The notes under the pieces: generated by a model
Told to the model about the DNA's origin: nothing
The model's input: only the letters and a program-made list of their open reading frames with translations
Database searches by the model: none
Shown: positions 22,020 to 30,428 of the stretch, one piece after another
Numbering within the stretch: position 1 is the stretch's first letter
Layout of the letters: each line of letters starts with the position of its first letter
From: Cyprinodon diabolis
Lineage: Eukaryota; Chordata; Actinopteri; Cyprinodontiformes; Cyprinodontidae
Length of the DNA: 64,000 nucleotides
Assembly: GCA_030533445.1 (NCBI GenBank)
Contig: CM060072.1
Span: forward strand, 18,046,267-18,110,266
Direction: 5' to 3'
Position numbers and translations under genes: made by a program

Positions 22020-23852
22020 ATGAGCCACTCAGAACCCAGGACCAAGTCATCATTGAAAAAATCAGCAAAACACTCAGAGCCCGTGACCAAGCTAGTCTTG
22101 GATGAATCGCCAGAACTAATGGAACAAATAAATCAGGAGGTGGTGGAGCTGACGAAAGAATATGTAAAACTCATAGCGAAGGAGGAAAAATTGGAAAAAG
22201 AAGTACAAATGAAACGACTAAAGCATTTGAAAGAAAAATTGAAGAAATTTGAGGAAGTATTAGAAAAACAGAAAAGGATGGAAACAGAGCAGCTCATACT
22301 ACAGGCCCGAAACGACGCCCCAGATCAGGCAAATCCATGGACTAAGGCCTTGATTGAAGAAGCTAAAATAAAAGAGGGAGAGGAGAGAAGAAGCGAGGAG
22401 GAAGTCTTCATAGAGAGTGAGGAGACCGACTGGTTGCATGATGGAATGGAAGAAGAAGGCTCAGACATGCCACTGTCAACAGACCCATGCCATAAGGGGT
22501 TAAAGGAGAAAGACAGACCAGCGACCAAAGGACGGGAGCCACTCACAGCTGAATGTGAAGTGGACCTGCAAATAGAAAAAAGCGGCCCTCACTCAATGAT
22601 GACCAGGTACCAAGCACGACAGCAGAAGACAGAGTCAGATCAAAAAGAGGCCTATATGGCTCCCCTGCTGTCTAAAGGACCTCAAGAAGACAGATATGTG
22701 CCATGGTCATTTATGGATATGATCACACTTGCTGGAAGGCTGACCCCGTTGGCAGATGGTGCTGACAGATGGATAGAAAAGCTGGAAGAAATCACTGGAG
22801 GCATCAATCTGGCAGCTGGAGACATCAAGGCACTGCTAATTAAAACAGCAGGACACTCAGCAGCCAGAGAAGTGTTTGACGAAGCCCAGCTTCCAAGGGT
22901 CATGACCTCACACCAGTATGACAAGATACCATTCAACCAAATAAGACCCAAGGTGTGGGCAGCCGTAAGGAACAAATACCCCACCTGCAGTGATCCAACT
23001 AAGCTGAGACAAGAATGCCTAAAGGATGATGAAAGCCCCGCCCAGTTTCTGCACAGGTTCCAACAGAAATGGAAAACAGAGACTGGAAGTGATGGGAATG
23101 AACTGAAAACATCTGGCCCTCTATTCAGAACCTACATCAGAGAGGCCATGCCCAAAGAAGTACAAGCCAAACTGGACGGAGTTGTGGGGCTCATGAAGAT
23201 GGACTGGCCTCTGTTCTCCGAGCATGTTAATCACTATGTAAACATGCATCGGGCCGAGAAACGGGCCTTTGATGACCAAAGCAAGATGCTGGCCACCAAG
23301 CTAACCCAGCTGCAGATTGGGGAATTGTCCAAAGCAAAGAAAGAGAAGCCCAAGCATCAAGCTGCACTGACTGTGGTGGCCACACCCCCAACCGAGGGAG
23401 CACCAACAGGGGAGGCAGTGGTACAAGCACCAGTAGTGTCTCCTGTTATTCCTCCACCCACACAGCAGATGCAGTATCCAGCAGCGCCACTCGTGGGAGG
23501 AGCCCTGCCACAGCAGACCCAACCCCAACCAGTCCCTCCTATTTATGTGCATCTAAACCAAGGAGGAGGTCCCCAACAAGCAACGTTCGGAAGGGGACGA
23601 GGGGGGCCACCCATGCGGGGAAGATGGAGAGGCCCACAAGGAGCCCCAAGAAGGCCCCCTCAAGGCCAATACCAGCAGATGCCACAAGCAGGTCCAGACA
23701 TGGGACAACAGCGAGTGAGAATGCAATGCTGGGGATGTGGACAAATTGGACACATACAAAGAGACTGCCCCACTAACCCATGGATGGGACCCCAGCCCCC
23801 TACTGCGGGACCAGCCATCTATGGAACGGGACAAGACACGTACTGGCTATAG
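22020..23852 (+). CDS. gag: Gag capsid-nucleocapsid part
   Basis: 610 residues in the same frame as the matrix ORF. The ATG given is only the first after the upstream stop and need not be a real start. Residues ~22-95 are a Glu/Lys-rich coiled coil. About 225-420 is capsid-like, with a major-homology-like segment (ESPAQFLHRFQQKW). About 470-560 is Pro/Gln-rich, then Gly-Arg-rich (FGRGRGG). One zinc knuckle, C-X2-C-X4-H-X4-C, sits at 570-583 (CWGCGQIGHIQRDC) and would bind genomic RNA. The ORF ends in UAG at 23850-23852, followed by G and continuous open frame into protease, implying stop-codon readthrough. The long coiled coil before capsid is unusual for simple retroviruses. Confidence 0.9.
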   Translation: MSHSEPRTKSSLKKSAKHSEPVTKLVLDESPELMEQINQEVVELTKEYVKLIAKEEKLEKEVQMKRLKHLKEKLKKFEEVLEKQKRMETEQLILQARNDAPDQANPWTKALIEEAKIKEGEERRSEEEVFIESEETDWLHDGMEEEGSDMPLSTDPCHKGLKEKDRPATKGREPLTAECEVDLQIEKSGPHSMMTRYQARQQKTESDQKEAYMAPLLSKGPQEDRYVPWSFMDMITLAGRLTPLADGADRWIEKLEEITGGINLAAGDIKALLIKTAGHSAAREVFDEAQLPRVMTSHQYDKIPFNQIRPKVWAAVRNKYPTCSDPTKLRQECLKDDESPAQFLHRFQQKWKTETGSDGNELKTSGPLFRTYIREAMPKEVQAKLDGVVGLMKMDWPLFSEHVNHYVNMHRAEKRAFDDQSKMLATKLTQLQIGELSKAKKEKPKHQAALTVVATPPTEGAPTGEAVVQAPVVSPVIPPPTQQMQYPAAPLVGGALPQQTQPQPVPPIYVHLNQGGGPQQATFGRGRGGPPMRGRWRGPQGAPRRPPQGQYQQMPQAGPDMGQQRVRMQCWGCGQIGHIQRDCPTNPWMGPQPPTAGPAIYGTGQDTYWL

Positions 23853-24446
23853 GGGTGCCCAGAGAAACCTGATGGAGAGGCTATTCTACCTGTATTAACC
23901 CAACGTCCACAAACAGAACCCACCATTGATGTCACAATATATGACAGCCATCATCGCTTCATGATTGATACAGGAGCGGCCTACTCCTGTATAGGAAAAA
24001 GTGGAATTGGCCTGCCTCTCTCAGCATCAAAGATTCGAACAGTAGGTTTCTCTGGGAAGACCCAAATAATACCCATGACTAAGCCAGTTCCCATGATCAT
24101 AGGTGAAAAAACTGTGTATGCACCACTGCTTTACTCAGAAGATACGCCCATAAATCTGCTGGGTAGAGATGTGCTGTGCCAGCTCAATGCTAAAATCAAA
24201 TGTACCCCGAATGGAATTTCTTTTGAAGCAACAGACAAGAATGAAGCCTACATGATGCCAATGGGCCCGCAAATGACCCCCCAGATAACAAGCCATGAGC
24301 CAGAAGACCAAGTATTTTGGCTGAAACTAACATCACCAACCTCCTTCCTCCAACTAGAGTGGGAAACATGGAGACCCCTGATAATGAATCACTACGAGAA
24401 ATCTAAAGAACCTTTTCTTCTAACTCCATTGTACCATGTTTTATGA
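23853..24446 (+). CDS. pro: Retroviral aspartic protease region (readthrough frame)
   Basis: This region is in the same frame as gag directly after its UAG. The first ATG is 23961, but translation would normally arrive by readthrough. Counting from that ATG, the active site DTGA is at residues 3-6 and the second conserved block NLLGRDVL at about 65-72, as in homodimeric retroviral proteases. The flap region lies between. The enzyme would cut Gag and Gag-Pol polyproteins during maturation. The frame ends at 24446 and the RT frame (starting just before 24436) is offset from it. In readthrough retroviruses pro and pol are normally one frame, so a small indel around 24420-24435 is the likely cause. 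A programmed shift is less likely but not excluded. Confidence 0.85.
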   Translation, partial: GCPEKPDGEAILPVLTQRPQTEPTIDVTIYDSHHRFMIDTGAAYSCIGKSGIGLPLSASKIRTVGFSGKTQIIPMTKPVPMIIGEKTVYAPLLYSEDTPINLLGRDVLCQLNAKIKCTPNGISFEATDKNEAYMMPMGPQMTPQITSHEPEDQVFWLKLTSPTSFLQLEWETWRPLIMNHYEKSKEPFLLTPLYHVL

Positions 24447-27400
24447 CAAAGGCAAACCACATGAAGACTACGAGAAAAGCTGGGATGAAGACATAAATAA
24501 CAAAACAACTGTCATCCAGTATGCTGACATAGTGATTGGACCACAAGGAGCTGCAGCTGTTGTCACATTTCCTGATAAAGATGTAGCAGAATGGTTCCAA
24601 GTTACCAACTCAGCCCCACATGTCACGTTACTGATTGCAGACGAGTATGAGTCACATGACTTAGGACCCATGGTTCAAAAAGCAAAGCAAGTCACTGAAT
24701 GGGTCAACACAGCATGGGACTGCATTAAATTATCCAAAGATGGACTGTTCTTTAAGATCTCATTCTCACAAGCTGATGAAGCCATAGCAGAACACATTAA
24801 AGTTCCTGGGAAAAGACAAATGGCAGTGGCAGCAGAACATGAATCCCTATTAGAACAGGTCCCAGAGCAAGTATGGTCTAAAAGTAAAACAGATGTAGGA
24901 TTAGTAAAATCAACAGACCCCATCAAATTCACCATTAAACCAAATGCTAAATTGCCCTTCCAAAGACAGTACCCACTTAAAAGAGAAGCAGTAGAAGGAA
25001 TACAGCCTATTATTACAGGATTAGAAACAGCAGGAGTTCTTAAACCAACAGCAAGTCCCTGTAACACACCAATTTTTCCCATCAGAAAACCCAACAGTCA
25101 TGACTATAGACTAGTCCATGATCTAAGATTAATTAATGCCATTGTAGCAGAAGAGATACCAGTGGTACCAGACCCGCACACATTACTGAGTAATATACCC
25201 CCAGGTACCAAATGGTTTACTGTGATAGATCTGTGCTCAGCATTTTTCAGTGTACCGGTCCATCCAGATTCTCAGTATTTGTTTGCATTTACGTACAAAG
25301 GCCAACAATATACATATTCGCGATTACCACAGGGTTTTGTACACTCACCATCAATTTTCAATCGAGTACTGGCAAATGACTTAAATCACCTTGACATACC
25401 ATCTACAATGTTGATGTATGTTGATGACATTTTGATTTGTTCTGCTTCCAAAGAGCAGTGTGAAAGAGACTCCATTACAGTGTTGACTGCTTTGGCAGAA
25501 GGAGGACACAAAGTAAGTAAACAAAAATTGCAATTCTGCCAGCAAACAGTGGAATATCTCGGCAGGCAACTCAGTGGGGACAAGAGGTGTATTGCACCGT
25601 CCCAACTGGAAGCCATAACTCAAATGCCCAAACCTCGGACTGTTGGTCGCATGTTGTCTTTCCTTGGCATGGCAGGTTACAGCAGACCGTGGGTGTGTGA
25701 TTATGCCATCAAAACGGCTCCACTGAGAGCACTGATTAAAGCCGCAGGTCAAGGACACCAGTCGGCTCAATTGCAATGGACAGATGAGGCAGAGGGTGCG
25801 TTCCAGCTGCTGAAACAAGATCTCCAAACTGCTCCTGCTCTGGCCAATCCAGATTATGGCAAACCATTCCATCTCTATGTGGCTGAGCGACAAGGGTATG
25901 CATGTGCAGTATTGATGCAAGACACCCCAACAGGTAAACAGCCAATTTTTTATTACAGCACAAAATTAGATGGTGTCGAAGAAGGTCTGCCTCCCTGCTA
26001 CCAGGGTTTGGCAGCAGCAGCCTTCGCATACAAAAAGGCCTCAGTTATTACTATGGGCCACCCTATCATTTTGTACACATCACATCAATTACATGCACTG
26101 CTCACCAGTCCACGTTTTGTGATAACCCAAGCTCGTCGAACAGGTTATGAAGTTCTGCTTTCAGGACCTGACTTAACAATACAACGCTGTACCACCATTA
26201 ACCCAGCCACAAGAATGGTATTGCCCACAGAAGGTGAGCCCCATGATTGTCTCCAGGAGACGGACACCTTCATGAAGGTAAGGGAGGACTTATACAATCA
26301 TCCAATCCCATCTGATTTGACACTGTTCGTAGACGGATCATGTGTCAGAGGTGAGACAGGTAATAGAGCGGGATATGGAATAGTCCAACTTAACCCTGAT
26401 GGGACCTTCACCAAAGTACAATCAATGAGCCTAGATCAACCTTGCTCTGCCCAATTGGCAGAGATAAAAGCATTAACAGCAGCATGTAAATTGGCTACTG
26501 GTAAAAGAGTGACAATCTATACTGACAGTGCATATGGCTATGGGGTATGTCATATAAATGCTAGCATCTGGAAACAACGAGGGTTTGTTAGAACAGATGG
26601 CACCCCAGTAACACATGGGCAAGCTGTTGTGGAATTAATAAAAGCTATGCAACTTCCATCTGCGTTGGCTATTGTAAAATGTGCAGCCCACCAAACAGCA
26701 AAAACACCTATAGCCATAGGAAATAACTTAGCAGATGAGGCAGCTAAAGAAGCCACAGGATCAGCAGTGCAGGGACCAATGATTCATGTAGCTGAGTGCG
26801 AACCCATTACTAATTTGGCCTCCTTAATAGAAGCCCAAAATAACGTCTCAGAAGCAGAAAAACGTCTCTGGGTGCAAAGGGGGGCGGCTCGGTTAACACA
26901 CCCCCACGCTGGGTTGTGGCGCAGTTCTCGAGGACATTTTGTATTACCTTTGTCCTTATTACCAACGGCGATTAAAATAATGCATGGACCTGATCATTGT
27001 TCACGAGCCCAAGTTATTCAAAAGTTACAGGCAGTCTGGTGGTCACCTTATATGACACCAATGGTAGACAGAGAACTGGCCTTATGTCTGCATTGTCCTA
27101 AATATAATGTGCGTAAGATGTTCACACAGCCCTTAGCACATATTCCCATGCCAGACGGTCCGTTCCGCCATCTGATGATGGATTACGTTGACATGATAAC
27201 TCGGGTTCAGGGAAAGAGATATATGTTGGTGGTTGTCTGTAGGTTTAGCAGATGGGTGGAGGCATGCCCCACTGCTAAGAATGACCACAAAGCTGCAGCA
27301 AGATTTTTGTGTAAAGAAGTTTTTCCCAGATTTGGCATGCCTGATACAATATCATCTGATAATGGACCTCATTTTGTTTCACAGGTGATCCAGCAAATGT

Positions 27401-27639
27401 TTAAACTGTTGTGCATAACACAGAAGTTTGGTTGTGTGTATCATCCCCAGTCACAGGGCTCCGTGGAACGAGCTAATGGAGTGCTGAAATCAAAGATAGC
27501 AAAGATAATAGCTGACAGCAACAACCGTTTGACTTGGGTGGACGCCTTGCCTGTTGCATTAAGGGCAATGCGTTCTCAAACTAACCGCATAACCCATCTT
27601 ACTCCTCATGAAATGCTTACAGGTCGACCAATGCAATGA
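24436..27639 (+). CDS. pol: Pol: reverse transcriptase, RNase H, integrase (C-terminally cut)
   Basis: 1067 residues. RT spans roughly 150-400 with the YVDD catalytic box at 328-331. A connection region leads to RNase H with its first catalytic Asp in LFVDGS (633) and TDSAYG further on. Integrase has an H-X3-H/C-X2-C zinc domain (HGPDH, CLHC) and a DD35E core: D916, D975 and E1011. Together these copy viral RNA into DNA and insert it. The ORF stops at TGA 27637 just after the core, so the C-terminal DNA-binding domain seen in gamma-type integrases is missing. The first ATG is only formal because the frame is reached from protease across an apparent indel. Sequence is otherwise uninterrupted over 3.2 kb. 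Confidence 0.93.
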   Translation: MFYDKGKPHEDYEKSWDEDINNKTTVIQYADIVIGPQGAAAVVTFPDKDVAEWFQVTNSAPHVTLLIADEYESHDLGPMVQKAKQVTEWVNTAWDCIKLSKDGLFFKISFSQADEAIAEHIKVPGKRQMAVAAEHESLLEQVPEQVWSKSKTDVGLVKSTDPIKFTIKPNAKLPFQRQYPLKREAVEGIQPIITGLETAGVLKPTASPCNTPIFPIRKPNSHDYRLVHDLRLINAIVAEEIPVVPDPHTLLSNIPPGTKWFTVIDLCSAFFSVPVHPDSQYLFAFTYKGQQYTYSRLPQGFVHSPSIFNRVLANDLNHLDIPSTMLMYVDDILICSASKEQCERDSITVLTALAEGGHKVSKQKLQFCQQTVEYLGRQLSGDKRCIAPSQLEAITQMPKPRTVGRMLSFLGMAGYSRPWVCDYAIKTAPLRALIKAAGQGHQSAQLQWTDEAEGAFQLLKQDLQTAPALANPDYGKPFHLYVAERQGYACAVLMQDTPTGKQPIFYYSTKLDGVEEGLPPCYQGLAAAAFAYKKASVITMGHPIILYTSHQLHALLTSPRFVITQARRTGYEVLLSGPDLTIQRCTTINPATRMVLPTEGEPHDCLQETDTFMKVREDLYNHPIPSDLTLFVDGSCVRGETGNRAGYGIVQLNPDGTFTKVQSMSLDQPCSAQLAEIKALTAACKLATGKRVTIYTDSAYGYGVCHINASIWKQRGFVRTDGTPVTHGQAVVELIKAMQLPSALAIVKCAAHQTAKTPIAIGNNLADEAAKEATGSAVQGPMIHVAECEPITNLASLIEAQNNVSEAEKRLWVQRGAARLTHPHAGLWRSSRGHFVLPLSLLPTAIKIMHGPDHCSRAQVIQKLQAVWWSPYMTPMVDRELALCLHCPKYNVRKMFTQPLAHIPMPDGPFRHLMMDYVDMITRVQGKRYMLVVVCRFSRWVEACPTAKNDHKAAARFLCKEVFPRFGMPDTISSDNGPHFVSQVIQQMFKLLCITQKFGCVYHPQSQGSVERANGVLKSKIAKIIADSNNRLTWVDALPVALRAMRSQTNRITHLTPHEMLTGRPMQ

Positions 27640-27949
27640 TGATGATCCTTCTGCCACTCAGACTTCTTCTGGGTCTCACCCAGATCCATCCGTCGTTCAG
27701 GCACTGGACGAACTTCTTTCTTCTGGCCCATCAGATGCTGGTGGAGTCCTGTCCCCTTAACATCCCTCACCTGCACCTTTCCCTCTCATCCCCTCCCTTT
27801 CCCCCTCCTCCTCCGCGTCAAGTGGGCCGTCGATCGACTCGGTCCCGCCCACCCCATCGCCGTCTGGGCATCTCCCGTATGCGCCTTCTTCAGACTTTGA
27901 TTAACTTCTTGTTGTATTAACCCTTTGTGGGTTAACAAGGGGGGATCTT
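27640..27949 (+). pseudogene. Pol-env junction remnant, Ser/Pro-rich
   Basis: All three frames are Pro/Ser-rich for about 270 bases. One contains PPPPRQVGRRSTRSRPP, the kind of basic tail found at the end of some LTR-element pol proteins. No single frame runs through. This suggests deletion plus frameshift of the pol 3' end, leaving the last part of its tail before env. Confidence 0.5.
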
Positions 27950-28477
27950 ATGAAAATTAATACTAACAGTGCACACACACATTTAATGCGTCACACACAA
28001 ACATGTGCACTAGCAATGGTAACACTAGCTACTAACCAAGGGGTAATCAATAATAATGATGGAGAAAATTTATCACTAATGCATGTGCAAGTCAAAGGAT
28101 ATGATTATGTAATGTCTGAAGAAATTTTAGGTAACTCAATGGGGAAACATTGGCTTGGAGTTCCACAAAGCATGGACTGCCGTGAGGATGGGATGGTGAT
28201 CATTGAGGTAAGATGCAAAATGTACATATGCCAAAATACATTAACAGAGCAGGTAATGACGGTAGGGAAAGCGCATAGAATGTTAAAATTGGTAAACAAA
28301 AGGCAGAAAAGAGATCTAGACAAATTAAAGACTGCACACTGGGAAACCAATATGTTCCAACAATGGATTCAGTACTCTGTCCAGGCAATGTTCAAAGCCA
28401 AAAAGCGCCCTAAAGATGATTGTATAGCCTGCTATAATGCTAAAAAATTACCAGCCCTTCAGATTATTCCCGGCTAA
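27950..28477 (+). pseudogene. env: Env remnant, leader and start of surface subunit
   Basis: 175 residues from a real ATG. A long N-terminal part without a clear signal peptide is followed by a furin-like basic motif KRQKRD near residue 119. After it comes a stretch with a DCIACYNAKK pattern like the beginning of fish gamma/epsilon-type surface subunits. The frame then ends abruptly. Most of SU, the cleavage site, fusion peptide and TM ectodomain are absent. The next env piece is in another frame and codes only the membrane anchor. An internal deletion of probably 1 kb or more is inferred from normal env length. This copy cannot make a functional envelope. Confidence 0.65.
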
Positions 28478-28697
28478 TTGGAACACTCAGCTGAAGGGAT
28501 TCTGGGATTGGTTTCACAAGCTTGGAAGGGGAAAATATCTTGAGGCAGCAGGAATGATTCTAGGGGCAGTAATGCTGATTATATTGATAGTTGTGTGTTG
28601 CATCATACCCCTTGTTCGGGGACTGGTCTCAAGACTTGTTGTAAGTGTAACTGGTCAGTTCCCAGTTGTAGAGATACAATTGGACCAAGAGATATAA
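28437..28697 (+). pseudogene. env: Env remnant, TM membrane anchor and tail
   Basis: 86 codons from the first in-frame ATG. A Trp-rich pre-membrane stretch (LKGFWDWFHKLGRG) leads to a hydrophobic helix at about residues 40-61 (ILGAVMLIILIVVCCIIPLV) and a short cytoplasmic tail. This is the typical C-terminal end of a retroviral transmembrane subunit. It overlaps the end of the surface-subunit remnant in a different frame, placing the deletion junction at about 28450-28490. CX6CC and fusion-peptide motifs are absent. Confidence 0.75.
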
Positions 28698-28730
28698 AAC
28701 ATAACCATGATCACCTTCCACCCTCACCAG

Positions 28731-28901
28731 GTACGTGCATTTCGTTAATAACAACAGTGTATATATATAAATATTTTGCATAACAATGACTTATATACTT
28801 ACTCACGTAGATATAGCAACTTGCATGCTGAATAATCCATAGATATAAGAGATAATATGCCTTCAGATGATGCCTAAATTTGCCATACTATGTCCCCACA
28901 G
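28731..28901 (+). other. Candidate intron before accessory ORF
   Basis: The donor CACCAG|GTACGTGC at 28731 and the acceptor CTATGTCCCCACAG at 28900-28901 both fit consensus well. The donor shares its core CCAGGTACGT with the leader donor at 20315. The acceptor lies only 14 nt upstream of the accessory ATG. The acceptor could equally pair with a leader donor. Confidence 0.5.
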
Positions 28902-28915
28902 GTAGATTATTGAAC

Positions 28916-29821
28916 ATGGCAGAGGCTAGTTATGATGAATATGAAGAAAACCAAATGAATTTACAAGCTGCACTGGCGTCGTTAGGCCCATCACTAGGGG
29001 TAGGATGCCCATATCTTCCTCCCAGGTACCTACTAGATCCTGCAGAGTGGCCAAGCAGTGCACCTTTGGGTTGGAGCAAACCTATGATGACACCCAGCAG
29101 GCAGCCTGAGGATCAACCTATGATGACACCCAGCAGGCAGCCTGATGATCAACCACCATCACCTACTGGGAAGCCACTGTCCATCTCGATGCCACCAGGG
29201 GACCTCAGTATTGATCTCGGTCCAACCAGCACCCCTGCCAGTCCTGAGAATCCCGAGGATCGACGACCACCGTCACCCCACCAATATAATTATCCGCCAC
29301 CACCCATTCCAGGCGTACTGGCTATGTTCATGGTCATAGCAGATGACATAAAGCTTGATCTTGCCGAAGCTCATCATGTTGCAAAGTTCTTGGCTCATCC
29401 GCTGGAGTCATACAACACCAACAGTGATCTCAAGCCTGAAATCACCTCTATGACCAAAACAGTTTATGCCCAATTCATGAAGGGTCTGATGCACCCCGAG
29501 CCACGACGGTCCTTTGCACGGATGCGTCGCACCATATACAAACGCAAAGTACAAGCTGGGAAACGGCAGTTGACCACGGACAATCTGGGACTGAGACAGG
29601 AACTTCAGAATGCTCATCAGACCATTATCAACCTACAACAGCAGGTGATGCAGCTGACTACTGATCTGCAGAACGTGGTTCCATATATGCAGGGGGTCCA
29701 AACGGAGGGCAGAATTATGAACAGAATTATGGGGGCCATCCTTATCATTGATATCAACCTCAACGCCATACTGGATATAAGGACAATGCTGATAATTGCT
29801 GATTATATATACCTATGTTAA
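28916..29821 (+). CDS. Unrecognised retroviral accessory protein
   Basis: 301 residues from the ATG at 28916, chosen because it is the first after a strong splice acceptor; the frame is open a little upstream but only with non-ATG codons. Layout: acidic N-terminus (1-30), Pro-rich region with a 12-residue tandem duplication (56-67 and 68-79, PMMTPSRQPEDQ type) and PPPP near 127-130, a globular-looking segment (133-196), a basic cluster (197-218, RRSFARMRRTIYKRK) that could bind RNA/DNA or act as nuclear signal, a probable coiled coil (219-258, Leu/Gln-rich) and an Ile-rich end. It matches no retroviral protein I know. Position after env and splicing resemble regulatory genes of complex retroviruses. 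A transactivator or RNA-export role is only a guess. It is the only viral frame in this copy with no visible lesion. Confidence 0.75.
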   Translation: MAEASYDEYEENQMNLQAALASLGPSLGVGCPYLPPRYLLDPAEWPSSAPLGWSKPMMTPSRQPEDQPMMTPSRQPDDQPPSPTGKPLSISMPPGDLSIDLGPTSTPASPENPEDRRPPSPHQYNYPPPPIPGVLAMFMVIADDIKLDLAEAHHVAKFLAHPLESYNTNSDLKPEITSMTKTVYAQFMKGLMHPEPRRSFARMRRTIYKRKVQAGKRQLTTDNLGLRQELQNAHQTIINLQQQVMQLTTDLQNVVPYMQGVQTEGRIMNRIMGAILIIDINLNAILDIRTMLIIADYIYLC

Positions 29822-30416
29822 AAATAAGTGACATAATCATTGTGTATACTACATGTGACAGTACACGTACTGTGCAGGAGAGTGCCACTTGGTTACTCCT
29901 ATGTTGGTTGTAATGACGGTCATTGACCATTAGATGACGTGCGCGCCTGCCTTAGTCCAGGCATGATGTGGCTTTTCTTGGTTATTTATGGGTGTGTCTT
30001 GACACCTATGCAGAGGGGGATGCGATGACTTCGCAACACAAGATGCTGCTTGGGCATTGGAATTTTCCTCTGCTGAAATAATAAACAGAATTAGAAAACT
30101 CATTCTATAAAAAAAAGTAAGCAACGAGGAGCAGATCCTCTCAAGTGAGCCAAGAGGGGGATCCCTCTTAGTTTGAGATGTTCTTGATTTTTACATTCTA
30201 CTTTTTGCATTTTGCCATTTTACCAGGTACTCACACTTACAATTTTTTATATACCAGTCACTAGCACTATAGGGTATGTGTTTGCTCTCACTTTTGGTTT
30301 GGGGTGCACAATATATATATATATATAACCATCAGTTACTTTTTAAGACTTCACTATAATGGTATTTTATGGATCATCACCTGCATAGCAGCTTTGTGTT
30401 GATCCTTTTTAGGATC
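29822..30416 (+). other. Viral 3' untranslated region before PPT
   Basis: About 600 bases without an open frame, containing an AT run (about 30311-30326) and GATCC repeats. It may carry RNA-export or packaging signals. No motif identified. Confidence 0.5.
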
Positions 30417-30428
30417 AAAGGGGGGAAA
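30417..30428 (+). promoter_or_regulatory. Polypurine tract
   Basis: AAAGGGGGGAAA directly abuts the 3' LTR. It is the plus-strand primer of retroviral DNA synthesis. Confidence 0.92.

Noticed and set aside
23301..23834. Cys/Trp-rich minus-strand frames opposite gag
   Set aside because: Antisense shadows of the Pro/Gly/Gln-rich gag region.
24420..24446. Programmed frameshift between protease and polymerase
   Set aside because: No obvious slippery heptamer or downstream structure seen. Readthrough already joins gag to protease, so an indel is simpler. Not fully excluded.
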